Assembly: GCA_963754285.1 (NCBI GenBank)
Contig: CAVWFN010000007.1
Coordinates: forward strand, 1,090,194-1,154,193
Origin: RYN-133 sp963754285
GTDB lineage: Bacteria > Actinomycetota > Actinomycetes > Mycobacteriales > Jatrophihabitantaceae
Reading direction: 5' to 3'
DNA: 64,000 nt
Shown here piece after piece: positions 44,508-53,479 of this stretch. The notes under the pieces were generated by a model that was given only the letters and a program-made list of their open reading frames with translations, did no database searches and had not been told where the DNA came from. Both the position numbers and the translations under genes were made by a program. How positions within the stretch are numbered: the stretch's first letter is position 1; the number at the start of each line of letters is the position of its first letter.

Positions 44508-45464
44508 ATGGCTGAGAGCGAAGAGCGTCCTGGCGCGATCTCACGGCGTGGGATGTTGTCGGGCGTGGGTGCGGCCCTGTTGGGGACATCGCTGGTCGGA
44601 GTCGACGGGAGCGTGGCCGCCGCCGCACCACACGGGACGGACGGTGTCGCACCGGCGGAGCCCGGTCGGTCACGCGGCGAATCGTCGCCGATCACGACGA
44701 CCATCGCGTCGCACCCGACGAGCGCGTACATCTACAAGATCGTGTGCATGTACGACTTCGAGCCGTTCGATCCGGCATCAAGCAGAACCTGGGGCGGCTA
44801 TGGGGTGTACACGGCGGGCACCGCCTCGCCGTTGCGCGCGTCGGTCGACGTCCCGCCGGGTTGCCTGGTCCGCGAGGTCGAGTACTACATGTACAACAAC
44901 TCCGGTTCCGACTGCTATCCGGAGACCTATCTCTATGTACCGGGGCAGGGCTCGATCTGGTCGATCGATGCACAGGCTGCCGTCCCGAGCACGGGGACGA
45001 TCGTCGCGGCGAAGGTGGCCGCGAAGGAGCAGGGTCCGTACCCGTTCGGCGCCAAGTTGCTCATCAGCGCGTCCACCACGACGAATGGTTTGATCCAGGT
45101 CAACGGTGCGCGGGTCGCCTTCACCGGTGCGGCCGCCGGTGTCGGGACGCGCGGGACGCCTGCGCGGGTGTTCAACGCGCAGGTCGGCGCCAACAAGACA
45201 CAGACGATCACACTGCCCAGCACGTTGATCGCGCCGGGTGTGGTGGGCATCCTCGCCGCCGTGACCGTGTCCGGCTCGAACGGCCAGGGCGCCCTTACGG
45301 TCTTCCGTGCCGATGAGGGACGGCCGTCGGAGGCGACGATGCACTACGGCACCGCGACGACGACGTCGGAGATCACTACGCAGCTCTCGGCCGCGCGCCA
45401 GATCAAGGTGCACACCACCAAGGCCGTCCACATCGCAGTCGACGTCATCGGAATCCTTGGCTGA
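44508..45464 (+). CDS. Tat-exported protein of unknown function
   Basis: The 318-residue protein begins with a twin-arginine signal (ISRRGMLSGVGAALLG, hydrophobic core and cleavage near SVAAAAP), so it is exported folded. The mature part is rich in beta-branched and small residues with segments such as ASVDVPPGCLVREVEYYMYNNSG and a C-terminal beta-rich repeat (KVHTTKAVHIAVDVIGILG). The N-terminal region resembles secreted proteins that end in a similar beta domain, but no family is certain. ATG 44508 has a strong GGGAGGG site. It lies between tadA and tRNA-Ser without other partners. Confidence 0.7.
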   Translation: MAESEERPGAISRRGMLSGVGAALLGTSLVGVDGSVAAAAPHGTDGVAPAEPGRSRGESSPITTTIASHPTSAYIYKIVCMYDFEPFDPASSRTWGGYGVYTAGTASPLRASVDVPPGCLVREVEYYMYNNSGSDCYPETYLYVPGQGSIWSIDAQAAVPSTGTIVAAKVAAKEQGPYPFGAKLLISASTTTNGLIQVNGARVAFTGAAAGVGTRGTPARVFNAQVGANKTQTITLPSTLIAPGVVGILAAVTVSGSNGQGALTVFRADEGRPSEATMHYGTATTTSEITTQLSAARQIKVHTTKAVHIAVDVIGILG

Positions 45465-45518
45465 GCACGCCGTTCTACGCCGGGAGTCGCGCGCCGACGC
45501 TCCTGTAATGTGTCCGGC

Positions 45519-45603
45519 GGTGGCGTGTCCGAGCGGCCAAAGGAGCACGCCTCGAAAGCGTGTGTGGGTAACACCACCGTGGGTTCGAATCCCACCGCCA
45601 CCG
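45519..45603 (+). tRNA. tRNA-Ser (CGA)
   Basis: An 85-nt class II tRNA with acceptor GGTGGCG/CGCCACC, anticodon stem CACGC/GCGTG and loop CTCGAAA, giving anticodon CGA. The long variable arm (TGTGGGTAACACCACC) confirms serine. No encoded CCA. It marks the left side of the stress gene region, but no attachment-site repeat of its 3' end was found in the window. Confidence 0.94.
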
Positions 45604-45676
45604 CCGTAGGAGCCGAGCGGAGAGAACGCGCTCGGTCTCCCCCTGTCCCGACGTGAGCTTCAGTCGACGCCGCCCA

Positions 45677-45719
45677 TTGACAGCGCGGCCGTATGCGAGC
45701 ACTCTCCTAACCATGTTAG
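45677..45719 (+). promoter_or_regulatory. promoter and TetR operator over the start codon
   Basis: TTGACA (45677-45682) is followed about 25 bp later by the perfect palindrome CTAACcatGTTAG (45707-45719), whose centre is the TetR gene start codon ATG at 45713. The position fits self-repression by the TetR protein. A -10 within ACTCTCCTAA is plausible but not sharply defined. Confidence 0.6.
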
Positions 45720-46324
45720 ATGCTCCAATACGTGATAGGAAGTTGGAACGGCGTTCGGCTGCGCGGGCGGAGATTCTCGACGCCGCGTGGGCGATCGCAC
45801 GCGAGAAGGGCCTGTCCGACCTGACGTTGCGCGAGGTCGGTTCGCGCGTCGGCATGCGTGGGCCTTCGCTGTACTCCTACTTCGATTCGAAGAACGCTAT
45901 TTATGACGCGATGTTCGGCCAGGCATGGACCGAGTGTCTGTCCGGAATGGACGCGCTTGGGCCGATGTCCCGATCGCCGCGCACGGCGGTGAAGGCGCTG
46001 GCACGCGCGTTCTTCGACTTCGCGTCCGCGGACCTGGCTCGACATCAGTTGATGAACCAGCGCACGATCCCGGGTTTCGTCCCCAGTCCTGAGGCCTACG
46101 CGCCCGCTGTCGAGGTGCTGGAGCGGGCCCGCACGTATCTCGCGGCGTGCGGCGTGCATCGAAGCGACCACTTCGATCTCTACACCGCGTTGGTGGGTGG
46201 CCTGGTTGACGCACAGCAGGCGAACGACCCGGGCGGGGACCGGTGGTCACTGCTACTTGACCAAGCAATGGACATGTTCGCCGACCACGCCGGACTGCCC
46301 CGATCCAGAAGGAGATCGACATGA
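45713..46324 (+). CDS. TetR-family regulator with TetR_C WHG-type domain
   Basis: A 203-residue repressor. The TetR helix-turn-helix spans residues about 18-62 (AILDAAWAIAREKGLSDLTLREVG then GMRGPSLYSYFDSKNAIYDAM). The C-terminal domain resembles the WHG group (FDFASADLARHQLM, GLVDAQQANDP). Its start codon lies in a palindrome, and its TGA overlaps the next ATG. It probably controls the isomerase-like and metallo-beta-lactamase genes of its operon. Confidence 0.88.
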   Translation: MLDAPIRDRKLERRSAARAEILDAAWAIAREKGLSDLTLREVGSRVGMRGPSLYSYFDSKNAIYDAMFGQAWTECLSGMDALGPMSRSPRTAVKALARAFFDFASADLARHQLMNQRTIPGFVPSPEAYAPAVEVLERARTYLAACGVHRSDHFDLYTALVGGLVDAQQANDPGGDRWSLLLDQAMDMFADHAGLPRSRRRST

Positions 46325-47088
46325 CCAGGATCAATGCGCTCGCAGACCCGCCGACCGCTCCGAGGACGTCCACCCTCGACCGGCCCACGCTCATGCGCCT
46401 CGCCGCTACCGAGTACGACCGGTTCGCCACCGCGCTGATCACCCTGCACCCGCAGGACTGGTCCAAGCCCACCGAATGCCCCGGCTGGGACGTGCGCGCG
46501 ATGGCCGGCCATGCGCTGGGCATGGCCGACATGGCGGCCTCGATCCGCGAAGGCCGCCGTCAGCAGAAGAAGGCAGCTCGACGGGGTGGTGTATTCATCG
46601 ACGCCCTGACCGCTGTGCAGGTCGAGGAGCGAGCCGGACTCACACCACAACAGCTGACCGAGCGCTTCCAGATAGTCGGTCCGCGTGCGGCCCGCGCGCG
46701 ACGACGAACCCCGGCACTGATCCGTCGCCGCAAGATGCCCGTACAGCAGAGCGTCGGCGGACGGGCCGAGACCTGGTCTCTCGGCTACCTCATCGACACC
46801 ATCCTGACCCGCGACCCGTGGATGCACCGCATCGACATCAGCCGTGCCACCGGCCACTCGCTCACGCTCAGCGCCGACCATGACGGCGTCCTCGTCGGCG
46901 ACGTCGTCACCGAATGGGCCGCGCGACACCAGGCGCCGTGCCGCCTGATCCTCACCGGGCCGGCCGGTGGATCGTGGACCTTCGGCGACGGTGGACCGGC
47001 CATCGAACTCGACGCGATCGAGTTCTGCCGCACCGTGTCCCGACGCGAGCCGGGCACCGGCCTGCTCGCCACCGAAGTGCCGTTCTGA
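46321..47088 (+). CDS. maleylpyruvate isomerase family (TIGR03083-like) protein
   Basis: A 255-residue DinB-fold protein with the N-terminal PTECPGWDVRAMAGHALGMADM, where the W-D-V-x-x-x-x-G-H pattern holds the first metal His, and TRDPWMHRIDISRATG, with the second His. Mycothiol-linked isomerases or transferases have this fold. It overlaps the TetR gene (ATGA) and the next gene's start. A detoxification role with the metallo-beta-lactamase-fold protein is plausible from the operon but not shown. Confidence 0.83.
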   Translation: MTRINALADPPTAPRTSTLDRPTLMRLAATEYDRFATALITLHPQDWSKPTECPGWDVRAMAGHALGMADMAASIREGRRQQKKAARRGGVFIDALTAVQVEERAGLTPQQLTERFQIVGPRAARARRRTPALIRRRKMPVQQSVGGRAETWSLGYLIDTILTRDPWMHRIDISRATGHSLTLSADHDGVLVGDVVTEWAARHQAPCRLILTGPAGGSWTFGDGGPAIELDAIEFCRTVSRREPGTGLLATEVPF

Positions 47089-47819
47089 TGGACACTCGCA
47101 TCGATGAGATCGCAGACCACATCTACCGGCTGTCGACCCTCGTGCCCGACGCCGCCCCCGGCGGATTCACCTTCAATCAATTCCTGATCGACGCCGATGA
47201 GCCGCTGCTGTTCCACACCGGACCCAGAGCGATGTTCCCGCTGGTGTCCGTGGCCGTCGCTACGATTCTGCCGGTCGACTCACTGCGGTGGATCACCTTC
47301 GGCCACGTCGAAGCCGACGAATGCGGATCGATGAATCTGTGGCTTGCGGCCGCGCCCGACGCGACCGTCGCCCACGGCGTGATGGGCAACATCGTGTCCA
47401 TCAACGATCTCGCCGACCGGCCGCCCCGCGACCTGGCCGACGGGGAAGTGATCGACCTAGGAACCAAACGCGTGAGGCACCTCGACACCCCCCACGTCCC
47501 GCACGGTTGGGAAGCTCGGGTGCTCTTCGAGGAAACGACCGGCACCCTGCTCTGCGGTGACCTGTTCACCCAAACCGGCGACGGCCCGGCGGCCACCGAA
47601 AGTGACCTGGTGGCGGCCAGCCTGCAGGCCGAGACCATGTTCGGATACACGTCCTCGCCCGCCCGACTCGCTGCCACCGCCCGCACGCTTGCCGACCTCG
47701 AACCCCGAACTCTCGCCTGCATGCACGGGTCCTCGTTCACCGGCGACGGCGCGCGAGCACTCCGCGACCTCGCCGATGCCTACGACCAACAATTCCCCGC
47801 GCCCGACCACGCGGCATAA
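47088..47819 (+). CDS. metallo-beta-lactamase fold protein, ODP/flavodiiron-like
   Basis: A 243-residue metallo-beta-lactamase-fold protein. Instead of the common HxHxDH it has GHVEADECGSM, the ODP/flavodiiron-type first motif H-x-E-x-D, followed by a later PHVPHGWEARVLFEE and CGDLFTQTGDGP that contain the remaining ligands. Such proteins bind a diiron or dizinc site and may reduce O2 or NO if a flavodoxin partner exists; none is fused here. Start codon overlaps the upstream stop (TGATG). Confidence 0.85.
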   Translation: MDTRIDEIADHIYRLSTLVPDAAPGGFTFNQFLIDADEPLLFHTGPRAMFPLVSVAVATILPVDSLRWITFGHVEADECGSMNLWLAAAPDATVAHGVMGNIVSINDLADRPPRDLADGEVIDLGTKRVRHLDTPHVPHGWEARVLFEETTGTLLCGDLFTQTGDGPAATESDLVAASLQAETMFGYTSSPARLAATARTLADLEPRTLACMHGSSFTGDGARALRDLADAYDQQFPAPDHAA

Positions 47820-47922
47820 TGACGAAGCACCAGTCGGCGCCTTCGCGCGCGTTCTGACACCCGGTGAGCCTGTATCGATTTGCCGGCCGGTGAGCGTGGC
47901 GATCACCCACCCGGGAGGGCAA

Positions 47923-48129
47923 ATGGCGATGCTGCACTACGGGGGCACCCGGACGTTCGACGTCCCCGACGAGGACGTTGCGGTTCTGGTCAAGGCCATC
48001 AGCGCCAAGGTGGCCGACGGCAAGTCGGGGTGGGTGGGTTTTACCGACAACACGGGTCAGGATTGGTCGATCCTGGTTTCAGACGGCGTGCCGATGTTCA
48101 TCGACGCAAACGTGCAGCCGCGCACTTAG
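47923..48129 (+). CDS. small conserved-looking protein of unknown function
   Basis: A 68-residue frame with GGGAGGG 4 nt before ATG 47923. It reads as an alpha/beta mini-protein: YGGTRTFDVPDEDVAVLVKA, then KSGWVGFTDNTGQDWSILVSD. The alternation of hydrophobic residues in the last part suggests beta strands. No function is recognised. GTG codons at 47890 and 47896 would lengthen it by 9-11 residues but lack a site. It is about 100 bp after the metallo-beta-lactamase gene. Confidence 0.55.
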   Translation: MAMLHYGGTRTFDVPDEDVAVLVKAISAKVADGKSGWVGFTDNTGQDWSILVSDGVPMFIDANVQPRT

Positions 48130-48445
48130 CAGATCGGCCGTGCCGCCACGCAACTCACAGCAAGACGGCGTACCGTCGGTGGTGGTTGATTTGGCAGCCA
48201 GTCTGGAATCACTCCGGAGCAAGGCTTCGGGTGAAGAGCGGTCCGCTCGTAACCAGACCTCGTGGCAACAAAGTTCCGTGGCCCTTGTGGCTGACTAGCG
48301 ATAGCTGCCGGCACGAGCGCGTTCATCGACGCGCGCCGGCCGTCAAAGGCAGTTGGTCCGACTCCCGCCACGCCACCACTCGCACGCCCGGGTCGGGCAG
48401 CATCTGGCCGGTCGACGTCACTATCCAGGTTATGGAGCACCAGCC
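48130..48445. other. 316-bp stretch without a convincing gene
   Basis: No frame on either strand has a good start and protein-like composition between the small protein and the slipin gene. Near 48348-48378 the sequence resembles the 3' end of a structured RNA (a GGTCCGACTCCC run followed by CGCCACCA), but a T-arm does not pair properly. The GGAG site for the slipin gene is at its right end. Confidence 0.45.
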
Positions 48446-49285
48446 GTGAAGGTCCTCGCCCTTGTCATAATCGTTGTTCTCTTTGTACTGCTGTTGGGGT
48501 TCGCGCTTTCCGCCCGGATCGTCAAGCAGTACGAGGACGGTGTGTTGTTCCGGCTCGGCCGAGTCATCGGTGAGCGCAAACCCGGTTTCCGGCTCATCAT
48601 CCCGATCGTCGACGTGATGCACCGAGTGTCTCTGCGCATCGTGACGATGCCGATCCAGTCCCAGGGCATCATCACTCGCGACAACGTCAGCGTCGATGTC
48701 TCGGCGGTGGCGTATTTCAAGGTCGTCGACGCGGTGAAGTCTGTGGTCGCCATCGAGAACGTCTATTCGGCGATCGACCAGATCGCTCAGACGACGCTGC
48801 GGAAAGTCGTCGGTCAACACACGCTTGATCAAACCCTGTCGGAAACCGACAAGATCAACCTCGACATCCGCGCAATCCTCGACGTCACGACCGTCGACTG
48901 GGGTATCGAGGTCACTCTCGTCGAACTGAAGGACATCCAGCTTCCGGACAGCATGAAACGCGCGATGGCGCGGCAGGCCGAGGCCGAGCGGGAGAAGCGC
49001 GCCAAGATCATCAACGCTGAGGGTGAGTCCCTTGCTGCGGCTGCTCTGGGCGACGCGTCGGACACCATGATGGCCCACCCGTTGGCGTTGCAGCTGCGCA
49101 ACTTGCAGAGCCTGGTCGAGATCGGAGTGGACAAGAACACCACCGTCGTCTTCCCCGCACCGCTGATGACGACGATCGCCGAACTCGGTTCGTTCCTCGC
49201 CCGCGAACAGGCTGCTGCGGAAGGATCCACGCCGAGCACGGCGCCGGCAGTGGTGCCGGCGGCCAACGGCGCGGTCTCCCGATGA
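48446..49285 (+). CDS. slipin (SPFH/stomatin-like membrane protein)
   Basis: The 279-residue protein has an N-terminal membrane helix (LALVIIVVLFVLLLGFAL) and an SPFH domain: EDGVLFRLGRVIGERKPG, NVSVDVSAVAYFKV and AMARQAEAEREKRAKIINAEGE, the last being the coiled-coil hallmark. Slipins organise membrane microdomains and are usually stress-linked. GTG 48446 follows a GGAG site. It overlaps the next gene by 4 bp. In this island it opens a string of stress-type genes. Confidence 0.9.
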   Translation: MKVLALVIIVVLFVLLLGFALSARIVKQYEDGVLFRLGRVIGERKPGFRLIIPIVDVMHRVSLRIVTMPIQSQGIITRDNVSVDVSAVAYFKVVDAVKSVVAIENVYSAIDQIAQTTLRKVVGQHTLDQTLSETDKINLDIRAILDVTTVDWGIEVTLVELKDIQLPDSMKRAMARQAEAEREKRAKIINAEGESLAAAALGDASDTMMAHPLALQLRNLQSLVEIGVDKNTTVVFPAPLMTTIAELGSFLAREQAAAEGSTPSTAPAVVPAANGAVSR

Positions 49286-49781
49286 CTACTGCTGCGCGAC
49301 CCACCAGGCCGCTGCGCCCAGCGCTGAACCTGGACTACCCGATGTCGCTGGGCGTCTACGACGACTACTCCCGCGCCCAACATGTTGTCGACTACTTGGC
49401 CGATCAGGAGTTCCCGGTCCAGAACGTCGCGATCGTCGGCACCGAGCTGAAGTCCGTCGAACGCATCACCGGCAGGCTCACTCACGGCAAGGTGGCGGCG
49501 GCCGGGCGCGATCTCCGGACTCTGGATGGGGTTGTTCGTCGGTATCGCATTTGCGCTGTTCAGCAAGCAGAATCAGCTCGGTTTCTTGATCACTACTCCA
49601 GTACTGGGTGCGCTGTTCGGCCTCGTCTGGAGCCAGATCGGCTTCCGGGCTGCGACTCGCGGCGGCACCCGCGACTTCGCTTCTGTCAGCCAGGTGATCG
49701 CGACGAAGTACGAGGTGCTCGTCGAGCATCGTCTCATCGAGCAGCGCCCGCCAGCTGGTCGCTGCAATACCTCCGATGTAG
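49282..49781 (+). pseudogene. general stress protein 17M-like membrane protein, frame broken twice
   Basis: The N-terminal domain (MSLGVYDDYSRAQHVVDYLAD, VQNVAIVGTELKSVERITGRL) is the GSP17M-like fold. A +1 shift at 49504-49506 leads to the two membrane helices (GLWMGLFVGIAFALFS, LITTPVLGALFGLVW) and DFASVSQVIATKYEVLV. A second +1 shift at 49745 (CAGCGCC) gives the expected ending IEQARQLVAAIPPM and TAG at 49779-49781. Correcting both gives about 165 residues. It overlaps the slipin stop (ATGA). Confidence 0.78.
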
Positions 49782-49783
49782 CG

Positions 49784-49975
49784 ATGACCACCCAACAATC
49801 CGTCCCGAGGCGCAACATCGTCGTCGGAGTCGACGGGTCACCCTCCTCGCTCGACGCCCTGGGATCGGTCAGCGCCTACTGCGCAGCCCATGCCTCATGC
49901 CCAGTCCTGGTGACACGGGCGGAGCCACCGATGTCCGCGAGCGCAGGTGGCTTGCGTGGCCAGGCGCTGTCCTGA
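49784..49975 (+). pseudogene. universal stress protein remnant with an internal deletion
   Basis: A 63-residue frame starts with NIVVGVDGSPSSLDAL, the N-terminal strand and ATP-type loop of a UspA domain, and passes directly into GSVSAYCAAHASCPVLVTR, the C-terminal UspA segment. Roughly 100 or more residues between these ends are missing, in frame. Only three bases separate it from the GSP17M-like stop. It may be a deletion remnant of a single- or double-domain protein. An assembly collapse between repeated Usp domains would look the same. Confidence 0.72.
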
Positions 49976-50040
49976 GCAAACGCAATCTCCGCGCACCGCC
50001 GACCGGCGTCAGTGCGAACAGCGCAACCAGAGGTGGAACG

Positions 50041-50631
50041 ATGAACCGAAAGATCCTTGACCGCTTGATCAGCTGGGTCGGGCTCACCCTGGCGGCTGTG
50101 CTCATTGTCGCCGGCTCACTGCTGACCTGGGGCCACAACTTCATCACCCACGAAGTGAGCACCCAACTCGGTGCCCAACAGATCTTCTTCCCGGCCAAGG
50201 GCAGCCCGGCCACAGCCGGACCCGAGTTCGCGCCGATGCGCAAGTACGCCGGCCAACAGCTCACAACGGGGTCCCAAGCGGAAACGTACGCCGATCACTT
50301 CATTGCCGTACATCTTGAAGAAATCGGTGGCGGCAAGACCTACGCGCAACTCAGTGCGGAGGCCCAAGCTGACCCCACCAACACGAAACTCGCTGCAACA
50401 GTGGCAACGGTCTTCAAGGGCGAGACGCTGCGCGGGCTGCTGTTGAACGCATACGCCTTCGGCACCATGGGGACCATCGCCGGTATCGCGGCGATCATCG
50501 CATTCGTCGGCGCACTGATCATGCTCCTGCTGTCAGGGCTCGGGCTGTGGCACAGCCGCCGTGTCCCTGACGGCCAGTCCGGCTCGACAGATTCTCCTGC
50601 GGTCGAACCTCTGCCTGTCGGAGCTCATTGA
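50041..50631 (+). CDS. two-helix membrane protein with extracytoplasmic domain, unknown function
   Basis: The 196-residue protein has an N-terminal helix (WVGLTLAAVLIVAGSLLTWG), an external region of about 100 residues (VSTQLGAQQIFFPAKGSP, MRKYAGQQLTTGSQAETYADHFI) and a C-terminal helix (TIAGIAAIIAFVGALIMLLLSG). This layout and the QQIFFP and GxQAxxYADHFI motifs recur in actinobacterial proteins of unknown function. ATG 50041 follows an AGGTGGA site. It lies between the stress protein remnant and the ATPase. Confidence 0.72.
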   Translation: MNRKILDRLISWVGLTLAAVLIVAGSLLTWGHNFITHEVSTQLGAQQIFFPAKGSPATAGPEFAPMRKYAGQQLTTGSQAETYADHFIAVHLEEIGGGKTYAQLSAEAQADPTNTKLAATVATVFKGETLRGLLLNAYAFGTMGTIAGIAAIIAFVGALIMLLLSGLGLWHSRRVPDGQSGSTDSPAVEPLPVGAH

Positions 50632-50758
50632 TGCCAGTAGCCGCCCGGCGGCGCAGTGAACGCCACGTGTCCGACCCCGAGCCGGTGTCGCCGGAGACGA
50701 TCGAGTGCCTCCGCGACGTTCCGACAACGGCGCCCGGTAACCGGGTCCAGCGCCGACC

Positions 50759-53479
50759 GTGACAGTCAGTACGCCGGTCCGCGACACCCAGGACGCACCG
50801 GTGGGCCTCACCGTTGCCGCCCAGCTCGCTGCGATCGACGTGCTGAGCGAGCTCGGGGTGAGCGACCCGTCCGGCCTGTCCAGCGCGGAGGTCCTGCGCC
50901 GTCGAGCGCACTGGGGACCCAACGCCGTGTCCTCGCACAAGGCGAGGTTCTGGCCGGTGTTGTGGCATCAGCTGCGTTCGCCGTTGCTCGCGTTGCTGCT
51001 CACGGCAGCATTGGCGTCGTATTTCGTTGGAGAGAAAAGCGATGCCGTCATCATCGGTGTGATCGTCGCCTTGTCGGTCGGCCTCGGATTCGTCAACGAA
51101 TACCGGGCCGAGAAGGCCGCCGAAGCGTTGCATGACCAGATCCATCACGAGACCGTGGTCACCCGCGACCACGCAGCCAGCATGGTCGACGTGGCCGACC
51201 TGGTTCCCGGCGACCTGGTGGATCTGCGGCTGGGCGACGTCGTCCCGGCCGATCTCCGCCTGATCTCGGTGGCGAGTCTGGGTTGTGATGAATCGGTGCT
51301 CACCGGTGAGTCATTGCCCGTGGACAAGAACACCGACCCGGTCCCCGCTCGTACCGCATTGGCCGAGTTGAGTGGCTGCGCGCTGATGGGCACGGTCGTC
51401 AACGCGGGCAGTGGTCGGGGTGTCGTGGTGTCCACCGGGATCCGCACCGAATTCGGCAAGATCGCCGCCGGACTGTCCACTCACCAACTCGACACCGAGT
51501 TCCAGGTCGGGCTACGGAAGTTCTCGATGCTGCTGGTCTACGTCGCCGGCGCACTGACGACCTCGATCTTCGTGCTCAACGTCGTGCTGCACAAACCGAT
51601 CATGGACGCCCTGTTGTTCTCGTTGGCGATCGCGGTCGGAATCACACCGCAATTGCTGCCTGCAGTCGTATCCAGCAGCCTGGCCGCCGGATCACGGCGA
51701 ATGAGCAAGCGCAAGGTGCTCGTCAAACGCCTCGTCTGCATCGAGGACCTTGGCAACGTCGACGTGCTGTTCACCGACAAGACCGGCACACTCACCGCCG
51801 GCCGGATCGACTACGTCCGCTCGATCGCAGCCACGGGCAATCGGTTCGGCGACGACGCCGACACGGTGCTGCGATGGGGACTCGTCGCAACGGAGAACTC
51901 GGCGGCCGATGGCACCGCCGTCGGCGGCAACTCTCTGGACATTGCGCTGTGGAAAGCGCCAGGAGTTGCCGCACAGTTGGCGGCGGTCACGGCCTGCACG
52001 CGGCTGGGAGTGTTGCCGTTCGATCATGAACGCAACATGGTCTCCGTCCTGGTCAAAGACAGCCGACAACAGCTGACACTGGTCACGAAGGGCGCCCCGG
52101 AGACCGTGTTGGATCGATGCCGGGACGTGCCCCAAGCCGCTCGGGACGCCTTGGCGACGGAATTCGCCGCCGGCAATCGAGTTGTCGGTGTCGCCACCGC
52201 CACCGTCACCACCGAACGCGCGCCCACGGCGGACGACGAGCACAACCTGCGCCTGGTCGGATTCCTGGTCTTCCTCGACCCACCGAAACCCGACGCCGCC
52301 CACGCCTTGCAGCGTCTAGCCCGACTCGGGATAGCCGTCAAGGTCATCACCGGAGACAACCCCGCTGTCGCGGTCAAGGTGTGTCACGACCTGGGCCTGA
52401 CCGACGGGGCGTCGATGACCGGCACCCAAGTCGCGGCCCTTGATGACGAAGGCCTGGCCAATGCCATCGCCGGTACCGCCGTGTTCGCCCGCGTCAGCCC
52501 GGAGGACAAGGCCCGGATCGTGCGCATCCAGCGCAAGAGCGGCGGCGGCGTCGCGTTCCTCGGGGACGGCGTCAACGACGCCCTCGCTCTGCACGCGGCC
52601 GACGTCGGCATTTCGGTCGACTCGGCCACCGACGTCGCAAAAGACGCCGCCGACGTCATCCTGCTGGAGAAAGACCTCGACGTACTCGCCGACGGCGTAG
52701 CTGAAGGGCGCCGCATCTTCGCCAACACCATCAAGTACGTCCTGATGGGAACGTCGAGCAACTTCGGGAACATGTTCTCTGCAGCCGGGGCCTCGCTGTT
52801 CCTGTCGTTCCTGCCGATGCTGCCGAGCCAGATTCTGCTCAACAACCTGCTCTACGACTCGAGCCAGCTCGCAATCCCGACCGACCATGTCGACGAGGAA
52901 CAACTACGGCAACCCTCGCACTGGGACATCGGGTTCATCCGCCGGTTCATGATCTTCTTCGGCCCGCTCAGTTCAGTATTCGACTTCGTCACCTTCGGCG
53001 TCATGCTGTGGATCTTCCATGCCGGGGCGCCGGAGTTCCGTTCGGGCTGGTTCGTCGAATCCTTGGCAACCCAGACTCTGGTGATCTTCGCTATCCGCAC
53101 GCGCCGCACGCCGTTCTTCCGCAGCCATCCCAGCCTGCCACTCGTTCTGGCCGCAGCAAGCGTCGTGATGGTGGGCGCGGTGCTGCCGTCGACCCCCGTG
53201 GCCCACACCCTCGGTTTCAGCCCGCTGCCCGTGGCGTTCTTCGCGGCGCTGGTGGGAATGGTCATCGGCTATCTCGTCCTCATCGAGATCGGAAAAAGCA
53301 TGTTTTACCGCTCGGCGGCCGCCCGTTCCCGGCCGCTCCACCGAAATGACAAGCTCCGCGCACTGCGTCGTCGTGCTGCCCGCTTCAGCACCACCCGCGC
53401 GAGTCGCGCCAGCCATCCAATCGCTTCCGTCGCACCGACGCACCCGTCAGCGCGCCCGATTTCAGGAGACAGTCCATGA
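50759..53479 (+). CDS. P3B-type (MgtA-like) Mg2+-importing ATPase
   Basis: The 906-residue ATPase has the phosphorylation site Asp340 (DKTGTLT), the actuator loop TGES near residue 182 and the hinge GDGVND at 602-607. The C-terminal helices include LPMLPSQILLNNLLYDSSQL, a hallmark of MgtA/MgtB Mg2+ importers, rather than the Ca2+ or K+ types. Ten helices are expected. The N-terminal DPSGLSSAEVLRRRAHWGPN matches the family. A Ser/Arg-rich tail of about 50 residues is added at the end. GTG 50759; the stop overlaps the phosphoketolase start. Confidence 0.88.
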   Translation: MTVSTPVRDTQDAPVGLTVAAQLAAIDVLSELGVSDPSGLSSAEVLRRRAHWGPNAVSSHKARFWPVLWHQLRSPLLALLLTAALASYFVGEKSDAVIIGVIVALSVGLGFVNEYRAEKAAEALHDQIHHETVVTRDHAASMVDVADLVPGDLVDLRLGDVVPADLRLISVASLGCDESVLTGESLPVDKNTDPVPARTALAELSGCALMGTVVNAGSGRGVVVSTGIRTEFGKIAAGLSTHQLDTEFQVGLRKFSMLLVYVAGALTTSIFVLNVVLHKPIMDALLFSLAIAVGITPQLLPAVVSSSLAAGSRRMSKRKVLVKRLVCIEDLGNVDVLFTDKTGTLTAGRIDYVRSIAATGNRFGDDADTVLRWGLVATENSAADGTAVGGNSLDIALWKAPGVAAQLAAVTACTRLGVLPFDHERNMVSVLVKDSRQQLTLVTKGAPETVLDRCRDVPQAARDALATEFAAGNRVVGVATATVTTERAPTADDEHNLRLVGFLVFLDPPKPDAAHALQRLARLGIAVKVITGDNPAVAVKVCHDLGLTDGASMTGTQVAALDDEGLANAIAGTAVFARVSPEDKARIVRIQRKSGGGVAFLGDGVNDALALHAADVGISVDSATDVAKDAADVILLEKDLDVLADGVAEGRRIFANTIKYVLMGTSSNFGNMFSAAGASLFLSFLPMLPSQILLNNLLYDSSQLAIPTDHVDEEQLRQPSHWDIGFIRRFMIFFGPLSSVFDFVTFGVMLWIFHAGAPEFRSGWFVESLATQTLVIFAIRTRRTPFFRSHPSLPLVLAAASVVMVGAVLPSTPVAHTLGFSPLPVAFFAALVGMVIGYLVLIEIGKSMFYRSAAARSRPLHRNDKLRALRRRAARFSTTRASRASHPIASVAPTHPSARPISGDSP

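Noticed and set aside
45519..45603. tRNA-Ser as attachment site of an integrated element
   Set aside because: No repeat of its 3' end and no integrase in the following 18 kb.
48348..48378. Possible 3' end of tmRNA or a tRNA relic (GGTCCGACTCCC then CGCCACCA)
   Set aside because: A proper T-arm does not pair and no 5' partner or tag sequence is found nearby.
48126..48440. 104-codon frame on the minus strand before the slipin gene
   Set aside because: No ribosome-binding site, low-complexity composition, no recognisable fold.
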